A stretch of DNA of 52,594 nucleotides from Candidatus Desulfovibrio intestinipullorum (GTDB lineage: Bacteria > Desulfobacterota > Desulfovibrionia > Desulfovibrionales > Desulfovibrionaceae), in NCBI GenBank assembly GCA_019113165.1, contig DXHV01000086.1, forward strand, positions 1 through 52,594, in the 5' to 3' direction. This document shows positions 8,175 to 16,870 of this stretch, one piece after another (within the stretch, counting starts at the first letter, position 1; each line of letters opens with the position of its first letter). A model generated the notes under the pieces. The model made no database searches. It was given only the letters and a program-made list of their open reading frames with translations, and was not told the DNA's origin. Both the position numbers and the translations under genes were made by a program.

Positions 8175-8636
8175 ATGGAAACAGAACTCGCAAAAGAATC
8201 GGCCATTGAAGATGGCGATCGCGTCTACTCCCTCTTCAACATGAAGATCGAAGAGGCCTCTCCGCAGCACAGCCGGGTCAGCATGCCCATCACGGACATT
8301 ACCTGCAACGGCATGGGCTTTGTGCACGGCGGCGTGCTCTTCTCCCTGGCAGACATTGCCTTTGGCGCAGCCTCCAACTTCGGCGAAAAGACCGGCACGG
8401 TGACCCTGTCCACCAGCATGCAGTTCCTCGCCCCCGGCCGTCACGGTCCGCTGGTGGCCGAGGCCAACTGCATCCGCGCAGGACGCCACATTGTCGTCTA
8501 TTCCGTGGACATCCACGATGCCAACGACCTGCTCCTGGCTCATGGCACCTTCGAGGGCTTCCGTACGGACTTTGCCTTCACCAACCTGAAGCAGAGCGAA
8601 AAGACGGACAAGACAGCAGACGAAAAGCAGGACTAG
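8175..8636 (+). CDS. PaaI-family hotdog thioesterase
   Basis: A 153-residue hotdog-fold acyl-CoA thioesterase. The signature NGMGFVHGGVLFSLADIAFG includes the HGG turn and the aspartate of LAD, which acts as the catalytic carboxylate in PaaI-type enzymes. LSTSMQFLAPGRHGPLVAEA forms the following strands. It hydrolyses an acyl-CoA in the cytoplasm; the substrate is not evident, and there are no phenylacetate genes around it. The C-terminal 15 residues are Lys/Asp-rich. It appears to be a single-gene unit. Confidence 0.88.
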   Translation: METELAKESAIEDGDRVYSLFNMKIEEASPQHSRVSMPITDITCNGMGFVHGGVLFSLADIAFGAASNFGEKTGTVTLSTSMQFLAPGRHGPLVAEANCIRAGRHIVVYSVDIHDANDLLLAHGTFEGFRTDFAFTNLKQSEKTDKTADEKQD

Positions 8637-8863
8637 CCGGACCCAAAGACGGTCTGGCCTCACTTGCTGCCCGCTTTCTGTGCACCCTGCGCACCCCGTG
8701 CCTGCACGGCTCCCTGCCCGGCAGGGCCTGCAGGGCACGACGGGCCAGGCAGGGGCAAAAACACAGGGCCGGAAACAGGACAGGGTGTACCGCAAAAAAG
8801 CCGGGCAACAGCGCAGCAAAATGCTGCACTGCAAGCAGTAACATTTTTACATTGTTGCTTTTT

Positions 8864-8897
8864 AGTCTGTGACCATTATCAGGAATAGTCACAGACT
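8864..8897. promoter_or_regulatory. 10-bp perfect inverted repeat upstream of tRNA-Sec
   Basis: AGTCTGTGAC and GTCACAGACT are perfect complements separated by 14 bases. There is no T-run, so an operator or RNA fold is more likely than a terminator. A Shine-Dalgarno-like AAGGAG and an ATG at 8913 follow, but that 48-codon frame runs into the tRNA gene and does not look like a protein. Apart from a small GCAGCA/TGCTGC hairpin at 8813, the stretch 8637-9035 holds nothing else I can name. Confidence 0.5.
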
Positions 8898-9035
8898 CAA
8901 AGGAGCACACCCATGTCTGAAACAGGCCACAGGAGGCTTGCCTTTTCCCCTGTGTGCACGTACAAGATTCCTTGTGGAACGGACAAGGGTCCATTGAGGC
9001 CAGTCGCAAGAGGCCATGGTGGTCCATGTCACAGT

Positions 9036-9129
9036 GGGAGTGTATCGTTACCGGTGTAGCGCCCAGTCTTCAAAACTGGTGGCAGGCTGTGAGGTCTGCG
9101 GTAGGTTCGACCCCTATGCGCTCCCGCCA
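9036..9129 (+). tRNA. selC: tRNA-Sec (anticodon TCA)
   Basis: The gene folds as a selenocysteine tRNA. There is an 8-bp acceptor stem (GGGAGTGT with GCGCTCCC), one longer than in ordinary tRNAs. The anticodon arm is CCAGT-CTTCAAA-ACTGG with anticodon TCA. A long variable arm follows, then a T-arm GTAGG-TTCGACC-CCTAT, discriminator G and an encoded CCA. It inserts selenocysteine at UGA codons and needs SelA, SelB and SelD, none of which is in this window. Its presence implies that selenoproteins, such as formate dehydrogenases or hydrogenases, are encoded elsewhere in the genome. Confidence 0.95.
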
Positions 9130-9139
9130 CAGAACTTTC

Positions 9140-9165
9140 GGGGCTGCGTGCCCCTGCATTTTTTT
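9140..9165 (+). terminator. Terminator after tRNA-Sec
   Basis: GGGGC-TGCGT-GCCCC followed by TGCA and a run of seven T, eleven bases after the tRNA 3' end. A further T-rich hairpin zone at 9203-9256 follows. Confidence 0.8.
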
Positions 9166-9267
9166 CAAAGTGCAAGCAAGCGCTCGGTGTTTCCAGAAGC
9201 TGCAGGCCCAGGTGCCTGCAGCCCGCATGGAAGCACTTTTTTTTGCCCTTTTTTCAGGGCCGCACCT

Positions 9268-9306
9268 GCGCAAGGGACCATTTCTTTCATCATGGTCCCC
9301 TTGCGT
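9268..9306. terminator. Long hairpin between tRNA-Sec and the EamA gene
   Basis: GCGCAAGGGACCAT can pair with ATGGTCCCCTTGCGT with one bulge and one G-T pair, across a 10-nt loop. It lies 53 bp past the stop of the leftward permease gene and may stabilise or end its transcript, although no clean T-run follows on that strand. Confidence 0.45.
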
Positions 9307-9359
9307 CTCGTCTCCTGCCTGTGCCTCCTGCCTGTCACTGGCAGGGGCAGAAACAGGGG

Positions 9360-10433
9360 CTAGTCCTGTCTTGTCCTGTCGGCCAGCCCATCGTGTTCCT
9401 CGTGGACCACGGAGAGCAGATGCGGATCGAAATGGCGTATCCTGTAATCGTGGCGCCAGCGCTTGTGGTGGTAGAGGCGCTGCCAGTGCTGCACGGTGCG
9501 CACAAGGCGCAGATCCCTGAGCCGTACCAGGATGAGACAGCAGGAGCCTGCCACGATGCACACAATGCCCAGGAGCATGGACGGCGGGATGCTGTCGCCA
9601 AGAAGAATCCAAGCCAGGATGGGTGCCAGCACGGGCTTGAAGAAGAAGACCAGCGAAGCCGTGAAGGGCGAGCCCGTCTCGGCAGCCATGAAGTAGGCGG
9701 CATAGCCTATGCCGCTCACGCCTATGCCCACGTAGAGCATGCCCAGGAAGGACGACCAGGTATAGCCCGAAAAAAGGTGCACATCGGCAAGAAAGCCCAT
9801 GCCGTGTGCCTTCAGGAAGGCTGCCACCGGAGCCAGGTCGGCCAGGAAGATGAGCACGAGGAGCTCGGCACTGCCCAGCAGGAAGGTGGAACAGGTGACC
9901 ACCACCCCGGAATAGCGGCGGCACAGGGGCGTGGAGAGCACGGCATAAAGGGCAAAGGTGGCCGGAGCCAGCACGGCGTAGACCAGGGCTTCGGCCCGCA
10001 GCACGGAGGCAAAGGGCTTAAGGATGCAGACAATGCCCAGGATGGCCAGCACCAGGGCCGCTATCTGATTCCTGGCAATGGGGCTTTTCAGGAAGATGTG
10101 GGCAAAGAACAGGACAAAGGCCGTGTTGCCGCAGAAGATGACGGCCACGACGCTGGCCGGAGCCAGTTCCACGGCGAGCTGATAGAGGCCCATGCTGAGG
10201 ACAATGCCCAGCAGGCCCAGGGCGGCCAGCTGGGCCAGGGCTGTCAGGGTCAGCTTCTCTTCGCCCCGCCGCAAATCGCGCAGGGCAAAGGGAATGAGGG
10301 CCAGACCGCCCAGAAGAAAGCGGGTGGTATTGACCTGCATGGCAGAAAAGGCGTCCACAATCTGCTTCAGGGCTATTTCCATGGTGGAAAAAAAGACTGT
10401 TGCCACGCAGACAAAAAGAAGAGCTCTGTTCAT
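9360..10433 (-). CDS. EamA-family (drug/metabolite transporter superfamily) permease
   Basis: A 357-residue inner-membrane protein with about ten hydrophobic helices arranged as two EamA halves. The second half contains the conserved segment AAETGSPFTASLVFFFKPVLAPILAWILLGD. Proteins of this type export or import small metabolites; the substrate cannot be assigned. An unusual feature is a roughly 55-residue polar tail after the last helix, rich in Arg and His (including HWQRLYHHKRWRHDYRIRH), predicted to be cytoplasmic. The gene runs leftward towards tRNA-Sec. The neighbouring (-) gene mgtE ends 158 bp upstream of its start; no operon is implied. Confidence 0.87.
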   Translation of the reverse strand: MNRALLFVCVATVFFSTMEIALKQIVDAFSAMQVNTTRFLLGGLALIPFALRDLRRGEEKLTLTALAQLAALGLLGIVLSMGLYQLAVELAPASVVAVIFCGNTAFVLFFAHIFLKSPIARNQIAALVLAILGIVCILKPFASVLRAEALVYAVLAPATFALYAVLSTPLCRRYSGVVVTCSTFLLGSAELLVLIFLADLAPVAAFLKAHGMGFLADVHLFSGYTWSSFLGMLYVGIGVSGIGYAAYFMAAETGSPFTASLVFFFKPVLAPILAWILLGDSIPPSMLLGIVCIVAGSCCLILVRLRDLRLVRTVQHWQRLYHHKRWRHDYRIRHFDPHLLSVVHEEHDGLADRTRQD

Positions 10434-10591
10434 ATCCTGCTCCCAAACTCCAGAGGTACCAGACTTGCGAAAAGGCGGATACGCTCATTTGTCCAGAGAA
10501 GCAAGAAGGAACTACAAGCTCTTCAGGCCGGCTTTTTCGTGTAGTGTATGTGACAGGGGTGCGCTTGTGTGGCACAAGGGGGCCTCTGCCC

Positions 10592-12064
10592 CTAGAAAAG
10601 CAGCAGGGTGGCCATGCCAAGGAAGAGGAAGAAGCCCGCACCGTCTGTTATGGTTGTCAGGAAGATGCTTGAAGCCTGGGCCGGGTCGCGTCCCAGGGCG
10701 CGGAAGATGAGGGGAATGGATCCGCCTGCCGTGGCACCGAGCACCATGTCGCACATGAGGGCGCTGCCCATGACCAGGCCGATGAGATAGTTCTGGGTGA
10801 AGATCCAGGCCCCGATACAGGCCAGGATGGCCATGACAAAACCGGTGAGGAAGCCAATCTTGGTTTCGCGGAACACGGCAAGCCAGGCCTTGCGTCCGTC
10901 AAAGCGGTCCGTGGCCAGCTGACGGATCATGACGGCCAGAGCCTGCTGCCCGGAATTGCCGCCCTGGTTGGCCACCATGGGCATGAGCACGGCCAGCACT
11001 GCCATCTGGGAAATGGTGCCGTCAAACTTGTAGACCACGGAGGCGGACAGGGCCGAATTGACCATGTTGACGCACAGCCAGGGCAGGCGCTTGCCCACGC
11101 TCTCGAGCCAGGGCGTGTCGCAGCTCTCCTCCGGGTCGGCGCCCACCATGCCCAGCATGTCGGCGCTGGCCTCTTCGTGCATGATGTCCATGATATCGTC
11201 ATAGGTCACGACGCCCATGAGGTGGTTTTCGTAGTCCACGACCGGCAGGGCCATGTAGTTGTAGTGGGCCAGTTCGCTGGCCACATCGCGCTTGTCCGTG
11301 TCGTAGAGGACACTGACCACGCTCTGGCCGGACACGGCATCGGCCAGCACGGTTCCGGGCTTGGCCAGCATGAGGTTGCGCAGGGAGAGGACGCCCACGA
11401 GCTTTTCTTCCTCGTCCACCACGTAGCCGTAGTAGGGAATTTCCTTGTCGAGCTCCATTTCCTGGCGGATATGGGTAATGGCCTGATCCACGGTCCAGAT
11501 ATCCTGCAGGAGGATGAGCTCGGTGTTCATGACACCGGCGGCGGAATCCGGGGGGAAGTTGAGCAGGGTACGGATCTCTTCCGAATCTTCCTTGTTGAGA
11601 CGGCCGAGCAGCTCATCCCTGTGATCCTCGTCCAGTTCGTCCAGAACGTCCGCCGCATCGTCCGGTTCCATCTCGGCGATGATCTGGGCGGCATCGTCGG
11701 CGTCCAGGTTTTCCAGAACGTCCACTGCCACGTTTTCATCGAGTTCGGCCAGGGCCTCGGCCGCGTCCTCGCGGTTCATGCGCTTGAGGGCACAGACCTG
11801 GGCCTGCAGGTCGAGATTTTCCAGATGGTCGGCGAGGTCGGCAGGGTGCACGAAGGCCGCCTCTTCGGCAGCACTCTGGCATTCCGGGGTCACTTCCTCG
11901 GTGTGCCTGCTCTCCCTCTGCTCCCTGTATCCGCCGAACAGGACCGACTGATCGTCGCCGGGCAGCGGAGCTTTGGTCTGCCTTGACTCTTCGTGCTGGG
12001 GGGCGACCCCTGTCGCCTTCTTCTCTGCCGGCTCCGTGGTGCCGACCTGTTCCTTGTCGTTCAT
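10592..12064 (-). CDS. mgtE: Magnesium transporter MgtE
   Basis: A 490-residue MgtE channel. A hydrophilic, acidic leader of about 50 residues precedes the MgtE N domain with its superhelical repeats (ADLADHLENLD, then EDAAEALAEL and DDAADVLDELDEDHRDELL). Two CBS domains follow (from ILLQDIWTVDQAI and from AVSGQSVVSVLYDTDKRD). After the connecting helix come the pore helices, with MPMVANQGGNSGQQALAVMIRQLAT and a C-terminal hydrophobic end. The N and CBS domains sense cytosolic magnesium and gate the pore. The start ATG at 12064 has GGAGGGGG just upstream. The region downstream holds a weak GGGGC-type hairpin without a T-run. Confidence 0.95.
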   Translation of the reverse strand: MNDKEQVGTTEPAEKKATGVAPQHEESRQTKAPLPGDDQSVLFGGYREQRESRHTEEVTPECQSAAEEAAFVHPADLADHLENLDLQAQVCALKRMNREDAAEALAELDENVAVDVLENLDADDAAQIIAEMEPDDAADVLDELDEDHRDELLGRLNKEDSEEIRTLLNFPPDSAAGVMNTELILLQDIWTVDQAITHIRQEMELDKEIPYYGYVVDEEEKLVGVLSLRNLMLAKPGTVLADAVSGQSVVSVLYDTDKRDVASELAHYNYMALPVVDYENHLMGVVTYDDIMDIMHEEASADMLGMVGADPEESCDTPWLESVGKRLPWLCVNMVNSALSASVVYKFDGTISQMAVLAVLMPMVANQGGNSGQQALAVMIRQLATDRFDGRKAWLAVFRETKIGFLTGFVMAILACIGAWIFTQNYLIGLVMGSALMCDMVLGATAGGSIPLIFRALGRDPAQASSIFLTTITDGAGFFLFLGMATLLLF

Positions 12065-12366
12065 ACCCCCTCCTTTGTGCAGCGCTGAAGATGTCAGGCC
12101 TCAGGCCCTCTGCAGAGTCCGGTGCCCCGGTCCCTGTCCCGTACCCGGCAAAACGTCGCTTCCGGGGAAGGGCCCTTTGGGAACAAAGACCCTGCGGAGC
12201 GCAGAACTCCCGGCCGGAACGGCGCAGTACTTCTTGAAGATCACTGAACCTGATGCTATGCTTTGCAGATACGGGCGGTCTTTCTATCAAAAGCCCTTCC
12301 CATGGACAAGTCTGGATCCTGCCCGCCTGCTGACAGAAGCTGGTCTGCTTTTCGTCACTGATGTCG

Positions 12367-12384
12367 GTACACTGTCCAGTGTAC
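12367..12384. promoter_or_regulatory. 18-bp palindrome GTACACTGTCCAGTGTAC
   Basis: A perfect 8-bp inverted repeat with a TC centre, placed in the 552-bp spacer between the divergent mgtE and nadA-like genes, 233 bp before the latter's start. It has operator geometry, but the binding protein is unknown. I see nothing else clear in 12065-12616. Confidence 0.45.
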
Positions 12385-12616
12385 GACCTTCATGGCAGCC
12401 TTTTGTGACACCCAAATGTCATCTTTTTTCCAGACAGTTCCCTGCAGGCACAAGGCCGGGCATCAGCCCCGGGGATTCCCTGACTGTGCCCGCACGGAAC
12501 AGTCCTCATGTCCCTTCCCTCATTCTCTGCATTCACTCGGGTCTTTCCGGCCCCGGGACCAAAGCCCTGCCATTGTTCCGGGCACAGGCCGTTACTTGTC
12601 CTCAGGGAGGTTCCCA

Positions 12617-13690
12617 ATGGAAGATATTCTGGAAATCGAAGCGCAGATCGCCGCACTCAAGGAACGTCTTGGGAAAAGAGTCTGTATCGTCGGGCACCAT
12701 TACCAGCGCGACGACATTGTCAAATTCTGTGACCATGTGGGCGACTCCCTGCAGCTCATCCAGCAGATCCCTCACCTGGCCGCAGAATACATCATCTTCT
12801 GCGGCGTCTCCTTCATGGGCGAAACCGCTGCCCTTCTGGCCAGGAAGGATCAGCACATTCTCCTGCCCATGCAGCAGACCTCCAGCCGCACGGTGGGCAT
12901 GCCCACGCCCCGGCAGCTGGAAAACGTGCTGGCCGATCTGCGCAGCAGGGGCCACACCTTCCTGCCCCTTGTCTACGTCAATTCGAGCATTGAGCTCAAG
13001 GCCCTCACCGGACGTCACGGCGGCGCCATGTGCACCTCCAGCAACCTGCGCCGCATGCTGCAGTGGGCCTTCCGCCGCTCCAGCCACGTGCTCTTCGTGC
13101 CTGACCGCAACCTGGGCCGCAACACAGCCATGCAGATTGGCATGACCAGTGAGCACTGGCATGTCCTGGACGTGGACGAAAAGGGGCTGAAACCCGGCGT
13201 GGATCAGCCCCTGGACAGGCACCTGCTCCTGTGGCCCGGCTACTGCGGCATCCATGAAGCCTATACGCCAACCATGGTGCAGGACATGCGCTTTGCCCAC
13301 CCCGGCTGCCGCATCACCGTGCACTCCGAGGCCAGCCCCGAAGTGGTGGCCCTGGCCGACGCGGCAGGCCCCACCTCCTTCCTCATCCTGGATGCTCAGG
13401 AAACGGCCAGGACCGGAAAGACCCCTGTGCTGGTCATCGGCACGGAACTCAACCTGGTCAACCGCCTGCGCATGAAGTTCATGAACCAGTGCACCATCAG
13501 GCCGCTGCTTGACACGGCCGATCAGTGCGACAACACGGCCATCGTGGAACCGGTCCGGCTGCTCGCCTGCCTGCAGGACATCGAAAGGGGCACGGCCGGC
13601 GGCATCGACCTCACCGACGAGGACAAGGCCGCTGCGGCCCAGGCCGTCAACCGCATGCTCGAAGCCTGCGGCCCGGCCAGCATCCGCTAG
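12617..13690 (+). CDS. NadA-family quinolinate synthase-like protein lacking one cluster cysteine
   Basis: A 357-residue protein with the three-layer NadA fold. Matching segments are VGHHYQRDDIVKFCDHVGDS, IIFCGVSFMGETAALL, LVYVNSSIELKAL, CTSSNL, VPDRNLGRN, LLWPGYCGIHEAYTP and the AD..GPTSF stretch. NadA normally condenses iminoaspartate with DHAP on a [4Fe-4S] cluster held by three cysteines. The second (PGYCGIH) and third (QCDNTAIVEPVRLLACL) are present. The first, expected in the loop after the LLP strand, reads MQQTSSRTVGM and has no cysteine, and the usual HPE reads HSE. No nadB or nadC is nearby. Its enzymatic activity is therefore uncertain. The start has GGGAGG about 6 bases upstream. 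Confidence 0.72.
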   Translation: MEDILEIEAQIAALKERLGKRVCIVGHHYQRDDIVKFCDHVGDSLQLIQQIPHLAAEYIIFCGVSFMGETAALLARKDQHILLPMQQTSSRTVGMPTPRQLENVLADLRSRGHTFLPLVYVNSSIELKALTGRHGGAMCTSSNLRRMLQWAFRRSSHVLFVPDRNLGRNTAMQIGMTSEHWHVLDVDEKGLKPGVDQPLDRHLLLWPGYCGIHEAYTPTMVQDMRFAHPGCRITVHSEASPEVVALADAAGPTSFLILDAQETARTGKTPVLVIGTELNLVNRLRMKFMNQCTIRPLLDTADQCDNTAIVEPVRLLACLQDIERGTAGGIDLTDEDKAAAAQAVNRMLEACGPASIR

Positions 13691-13762
13691 CAGGGGACAC
13701 CCTGCTGCCGGGACTGCCAGGGCTCCTGTCCCTCCGGCAGCCGCTATCAGACAGATCCCACC

Positions 13763-13808
13763 AACGCTGCATGCCCGCCCGGACAGGCGGATGCGTGCAG
13801 CGTTTTTT
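13763..13808 (+). terminator. Terminator after the NadA-like gene
   Basis: AACGCTGCA pairs with TGCAGCGTT (9 bp), extended by GCC/GGC inside, and is followed by T. It is 73 bp past the stop. The remainder of the gene-free stretch to 14137 shows no further clear motif. Confidence 0.88.
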
Positions 13809-14137
13809 GTTGCCCCGATGCTGCGCATGCGTGACGTCCGGGGGAGGACAGACTCCTTCCACGACCCCGGAATGCCTTTGGGGGCCACATACCCTTCCCA
13901 GATTTTTTTAAAAATGCCGGCAACTTGCCCCCTGTCTTCCAGGACTTTCATTTCCTTGCGTGTTGCTGTAGTGTACCCTACTTGGGCAAGGCCTGCCCAT
14001 GTTCCCCGGATCCCGTCCTGCTCCCGTCTTCTTCGTACCGCACGGCGGACCGTTCCACTGGAAGCACAGGGCCTGTCCCTTCGCCCTTTCTTCCGAGCCT
14101 CATCCATAACGAGACTTCTCTTAGCGGCATAAAAGCG

Positions 14138-15589
14138 ATGAAAAACTTCTTCCTGTCCCTGGCCGTCCTGATCGTCCTTCTGCTCAGTCTCACCATAGGT
14201 GCCAGCTTCTTTCTCAAGAACACCGTCGAAGACACCACCAGGGAAGCCATCCTGAGCATGGCCGGCCCCGGAGAAACCGCACTTGAGGACGTCCAGTTCT
14301 CGCCCCTGACCAGAGAGATCACCATCACGGGCTGGCGCACGCGCCATCAGACCCTGGAAGGCCCCACCTCCGCCCATGCCCTCACCGTGCACGGCACCGT
14401 GACCTTCAGGGGCATCCTGGCCTGCATGCCGGTGCTGGGCTCCCTCTTCAACAATGCCGACACCTATGTGCCCGTGCTGGAAAAGCTGCAGGCAAGCAAT
14501 TTGCTCTGGACGAGCGCCGACAGGCGCTGCAGCCTGTCCAGGCTGGAACTCACCGTGGTCCGCCTGCGCTACAACCTGCTGCAGCAGTATCTGTCCGGCC
14601 TGCGCCCGCCCTTTGCGCAAAGCGTTACCGGCGTGCGCGTGGACGAGGTGGTTGCCGGCGACTGCCGGATCACCCTGCGCGCCCCCCTGACCACCACGAC
14701 CATCAGGGCCAGAGAGGCCGAACTGCACAATGTGCTTGGCACCTGCGCCGAACGCGCCGTGTTCAGGGACGTGGACCTCCAGGAAAACGGCCAGGACACG
14801 CTGCACTGCCGGGAGCTGACCCTCGAGGAAATCCGGGTGTCGCCCGCCCTCTTAAGCGAGCTTGTGGCCCAGACGTCGTCCAGGCTGCGCTCCCCCAAGG
14901 CCAGTACCCATCTGGCCGAGGCCCTGCTTGCCAACGGGCCCCTGGTCTCCAAGGCCATATTGCGCGACGTGCGCGATACCCAGACGCCTCCGTCCCTGAC
15001 CATGGACCAGTGCGAGCTCCTCTGGGCCGACAATCCGCCCCTCAGCATAGAGACCCATGTGCGCGGCCTCACCCTTGCCACCCGGGAGCTTGCGGCCTAT
15101 GTGCCCGTGAACTGGCAGGGCATGGAGACCGTGCAGGTGGAAGCGGATCTTGCGTCCTCCGGTGCGGAAAACAATCAGCAGAGCGGCCTTGTGCGAATCA
15201 GGGATCTTGGCGAGCTTCGCTACGACTTCATCTGGCACCCCGCCCAGACCACCCTGCAGGATCTGACCATGACCTGGCGCGACTACGGCTTCACGGCCCG
15301 CCTGGCCCGCACCATCACGCCCGATGCCCACGCGGCCAGCATGCTGCTCAAGACCATGTCTGCCAGCCTGTGCCGTGCAGACAACGAGGAAGGCCGGGAA
15401 CAGTGCCGCAAGCTCGGCGACTTCATCGATGCACCGGGCACCCTGACCCTGCGCACCCCAAAGGGCAGGCCCGTTTCCATCCTGGAGTTCCTGACCCTGT
15501 CCGGCCGCTTCGGCTCCCTCTTCCAGGTGGAGGTGCGCCCGGGATCCGCCACCCTCACGAAGCAGTCCGAGGACCTCTTCCCCAGATAG
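14138..15589 (+). CDS. AsmA-like membrane-anchored hypothetical protein
   Basis: A 483-residue protein with a single N-terminal membrane anchor (LAVLIVLLLSLTIGASFFL) and a long beta-rich exported remainder. The layout (anchor, then VEDTTREAILSMAGPGETALEDVQFSPLTREITITGW, then many short strands) recalls AsmA/DUF748-type periplasmic proteins of envelope lipid homeostasis, but I cannot identify a specific family. The ATG at 14138 begins the anchor. The methyltransferase gene starts 47 bp downstream, so the two may share a transcript. Confidence 0.6.
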   Translation: MKNFFLSLAVLIVLLLSLTIGASFFLKNTVEDTTREAILSMAGPGETALEDVQFSPLTREITITGWRTRHQTLEGPTSAHALTVHGTVTFRGILACMPVLGSLFNNADTYVPVLEKLQASNLLWTSADRRCSLSRLELTVVRLRYNLLQQYLSGLRPPFAQSVTGVRVDEVVAGDCRITLRAPLTTTTIRAREAELHNVLGTCAERAVFRDVDLQENGQDTLHCRELTLEEIRVSPALLSELVAQTSSRLRSPKASTHLAEALLANGPLVSKAILRDVRDTQTPPSLTMDQCELLWADNPPLSIETHVRGLTLATRELAAYVPVNWQGMETVQVEADLASSGAENNQQSGLVRIRDLGELRYDFIWHPAQTTLQDLTMTWRDYGFTARLARTITPDAHAASMLLKTMSASLCRADNEEGREQCRKLGDFIDAPGTLTLRTPKGRPVSILEFLTLSGRFGSLFQVEVRPGSATLTKQSEDLFPR

Positions 15590-15636
15590 ACCAGGGGCAG
15601 GCTCCCCTCCCCCTTCTTTTCCCCAAAGGAACCTTC

Positions 15637-16857
15637 ATGCAGACACTGAAACTCAAGCGTGGCGAGGACAGACGCCTGAAAGCCGGGCATCTGTGGATCT
15701 TCTCCAATGAAGTGGATACAAGAGCCACCGATTTCAAGAACCTGGTGCCCGGAGAGGAAGTGCTTGTCCGTGACTGCCAGGGCCATGTTCTTGGCTGTGC
15801 CACCGTCAATCCCCACAGCCTCATCTGCGCCAGGATCCATGCCCGCTCGGCCAGGCCCCTGGACGAGGAGCTGCTTTCCGAGCGGCTGGAACAGGCCCTG
15901 AGCCTGCGCTCCGCCCTCTTTGCCGAGCCCTACTACCGCCTGGTCTATGGCGAGGGCGACGCGCTGCCAGGTCTTGTCATCGATCGCTTTGGCAGCCACC
16001 TCACCGTGCAGATAACCACCCTGGCCATGGAACAGCGAAAGGAAGCCTTGAGGTCCGTCCTGCACCGCCTCATCAGGCCCGAAAGCATTCTCTGGGACAA
16101 TACGGTGGCAAGCCGCACTCTGGAAGGCCTTGCCCTGGGCACGGAGTGCGAGGGGCCTGTACCGGACTCCCTCGACGTGCCGGAAAACGACTGCGTCTGC
16201 ACAGTGCCCCTGCTGGAAGGCCAGAAGACCGGCTGGTTCTATGATCAGCGTCCCAACCGCCGCCTCATGGAGCGTCTGGCCCGGGGCAGGGACGTGCTGG
16301 ATGCCTTTTCCTACGTGGGCGGCTTCGGGGTGGTCGCAGGCCATGCCGGCGCTGCGTCCGTGACCTTTGCCGATGCCTCGGCCAGGGCCCTTGGCTATGC
16401 CAGGGACAACCTGGCCCGCAATGCGCCGCAAACCGCCTGCACCGTGCTCGAGGGCGATGCCTTTGACACCCTCAGACGCCTTCACGACGAAGGCAGACGG
16501 TTTTTCGTGGTGAGCATCGATCCGCCGGCCTTCATCAAACGCCGCAAGGATTACAAGGAAGGCCTTGTGGCCTACCGCCGCATCAATGCCCTGGCCTGCT
16601 CCCTGGTGGAGGACGGAGGCTATCTTCTGACCTCCTCCTGCTCCCAGGCCCTGCACGTGGACGATCTGCGCGGCTGCGTGGCCCATGCCTGCGCCCGCCA
16701 GGGCCTGCATCCGCGCCTTCTGCACACGGGCTGGCAGGGCCCGGATCATCCCATCCACTGCGCCATGCCCGAAACGGCCTATCTCAAGTGCCTGCTTGTC
16801 CAGATTTCCCGACAGCCCCAACCCAACACACGCCCGGCCCAGGCCGCGAACGTATAA
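15637..16857 (+). CDS. rlmI: RlmI-like 23S rRNA (cytosine-C5) methyltransferase
   Basis: A 406-residue class I SAM-dependent RNA methyltransferase. An N-terminal PUA-like domain (MQTLKLKRGEDRRLKAGHLWIFSNEV, to about residue 80) precedes the RlmI core with LVYGEGDALPGLVIDRFG, the SAM-binding FSYVGGFGVVAG, the DPPAF motif near residue 294 and the SSCSQ motif near residue 334 that supplies the cysteine nucleophile. RlmI methylates C1962 of 23S rRNA in E. coli; the same target is inferred here. The start has AAAGGAA about 6 bases upstream. The class V aminotransferase follows after 13 bp. Confidence 0.88.
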   Translation: MQTLKLKRGEDRRLKAGHLWIFSNEVDTRATDFKNLVPGEEVLVRDCQGHVLGCATVNPHSLICARIHARSARPLDEELLSERLEQALSLRSALFAEPYYRLVYGEGDALPGLVIDRFGSHLTVQITTLAMEQRKEALRSVLHRLIRPESILWDNTVASRTLEGLALGTECEGPVPDSLDVPENDCVCTVPLLEGQKTGWFYDQRPNRRLMERLARGRDVLDAFSYVGGFGVVAGHAGAASVTFADASARALGYARDNLARNAPQTACTVLEGDAFDTLRRLHDEGRRFFVVSIDPPAFIKRRKDYKEGLVAYRRINALACSLVEDGGYLLTSSCSQALHVDDLRGCVAHACARQGLHPRLLHTGWQGPDHPIHCAMPETAYLKCLLVQISRQPQPNTRPAQAANV

Positions 16858-16870
16858 AGGATACTCTATC

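Noticed and set aside
8913..9059. A 48-codon frame with a good Shine-Dalgarno site upstream of tRNA-Sec
   Set aside because: The stop lies inside the tRNA gene and the product is a Pro/Gly/His-rich string without helices; co-existence with the tRNA is unlikely.
12602..14806. A 734-codon (-) frame opposite the NadA-like gene
   Set aside because: A shadow of the GC-rich codon pattern of the + strand genes; it crosses two genes and a terminator and has no family motifs. The same applies to long antisense frames opposite 15283-17454, 18719-20932 and 40143-42371.
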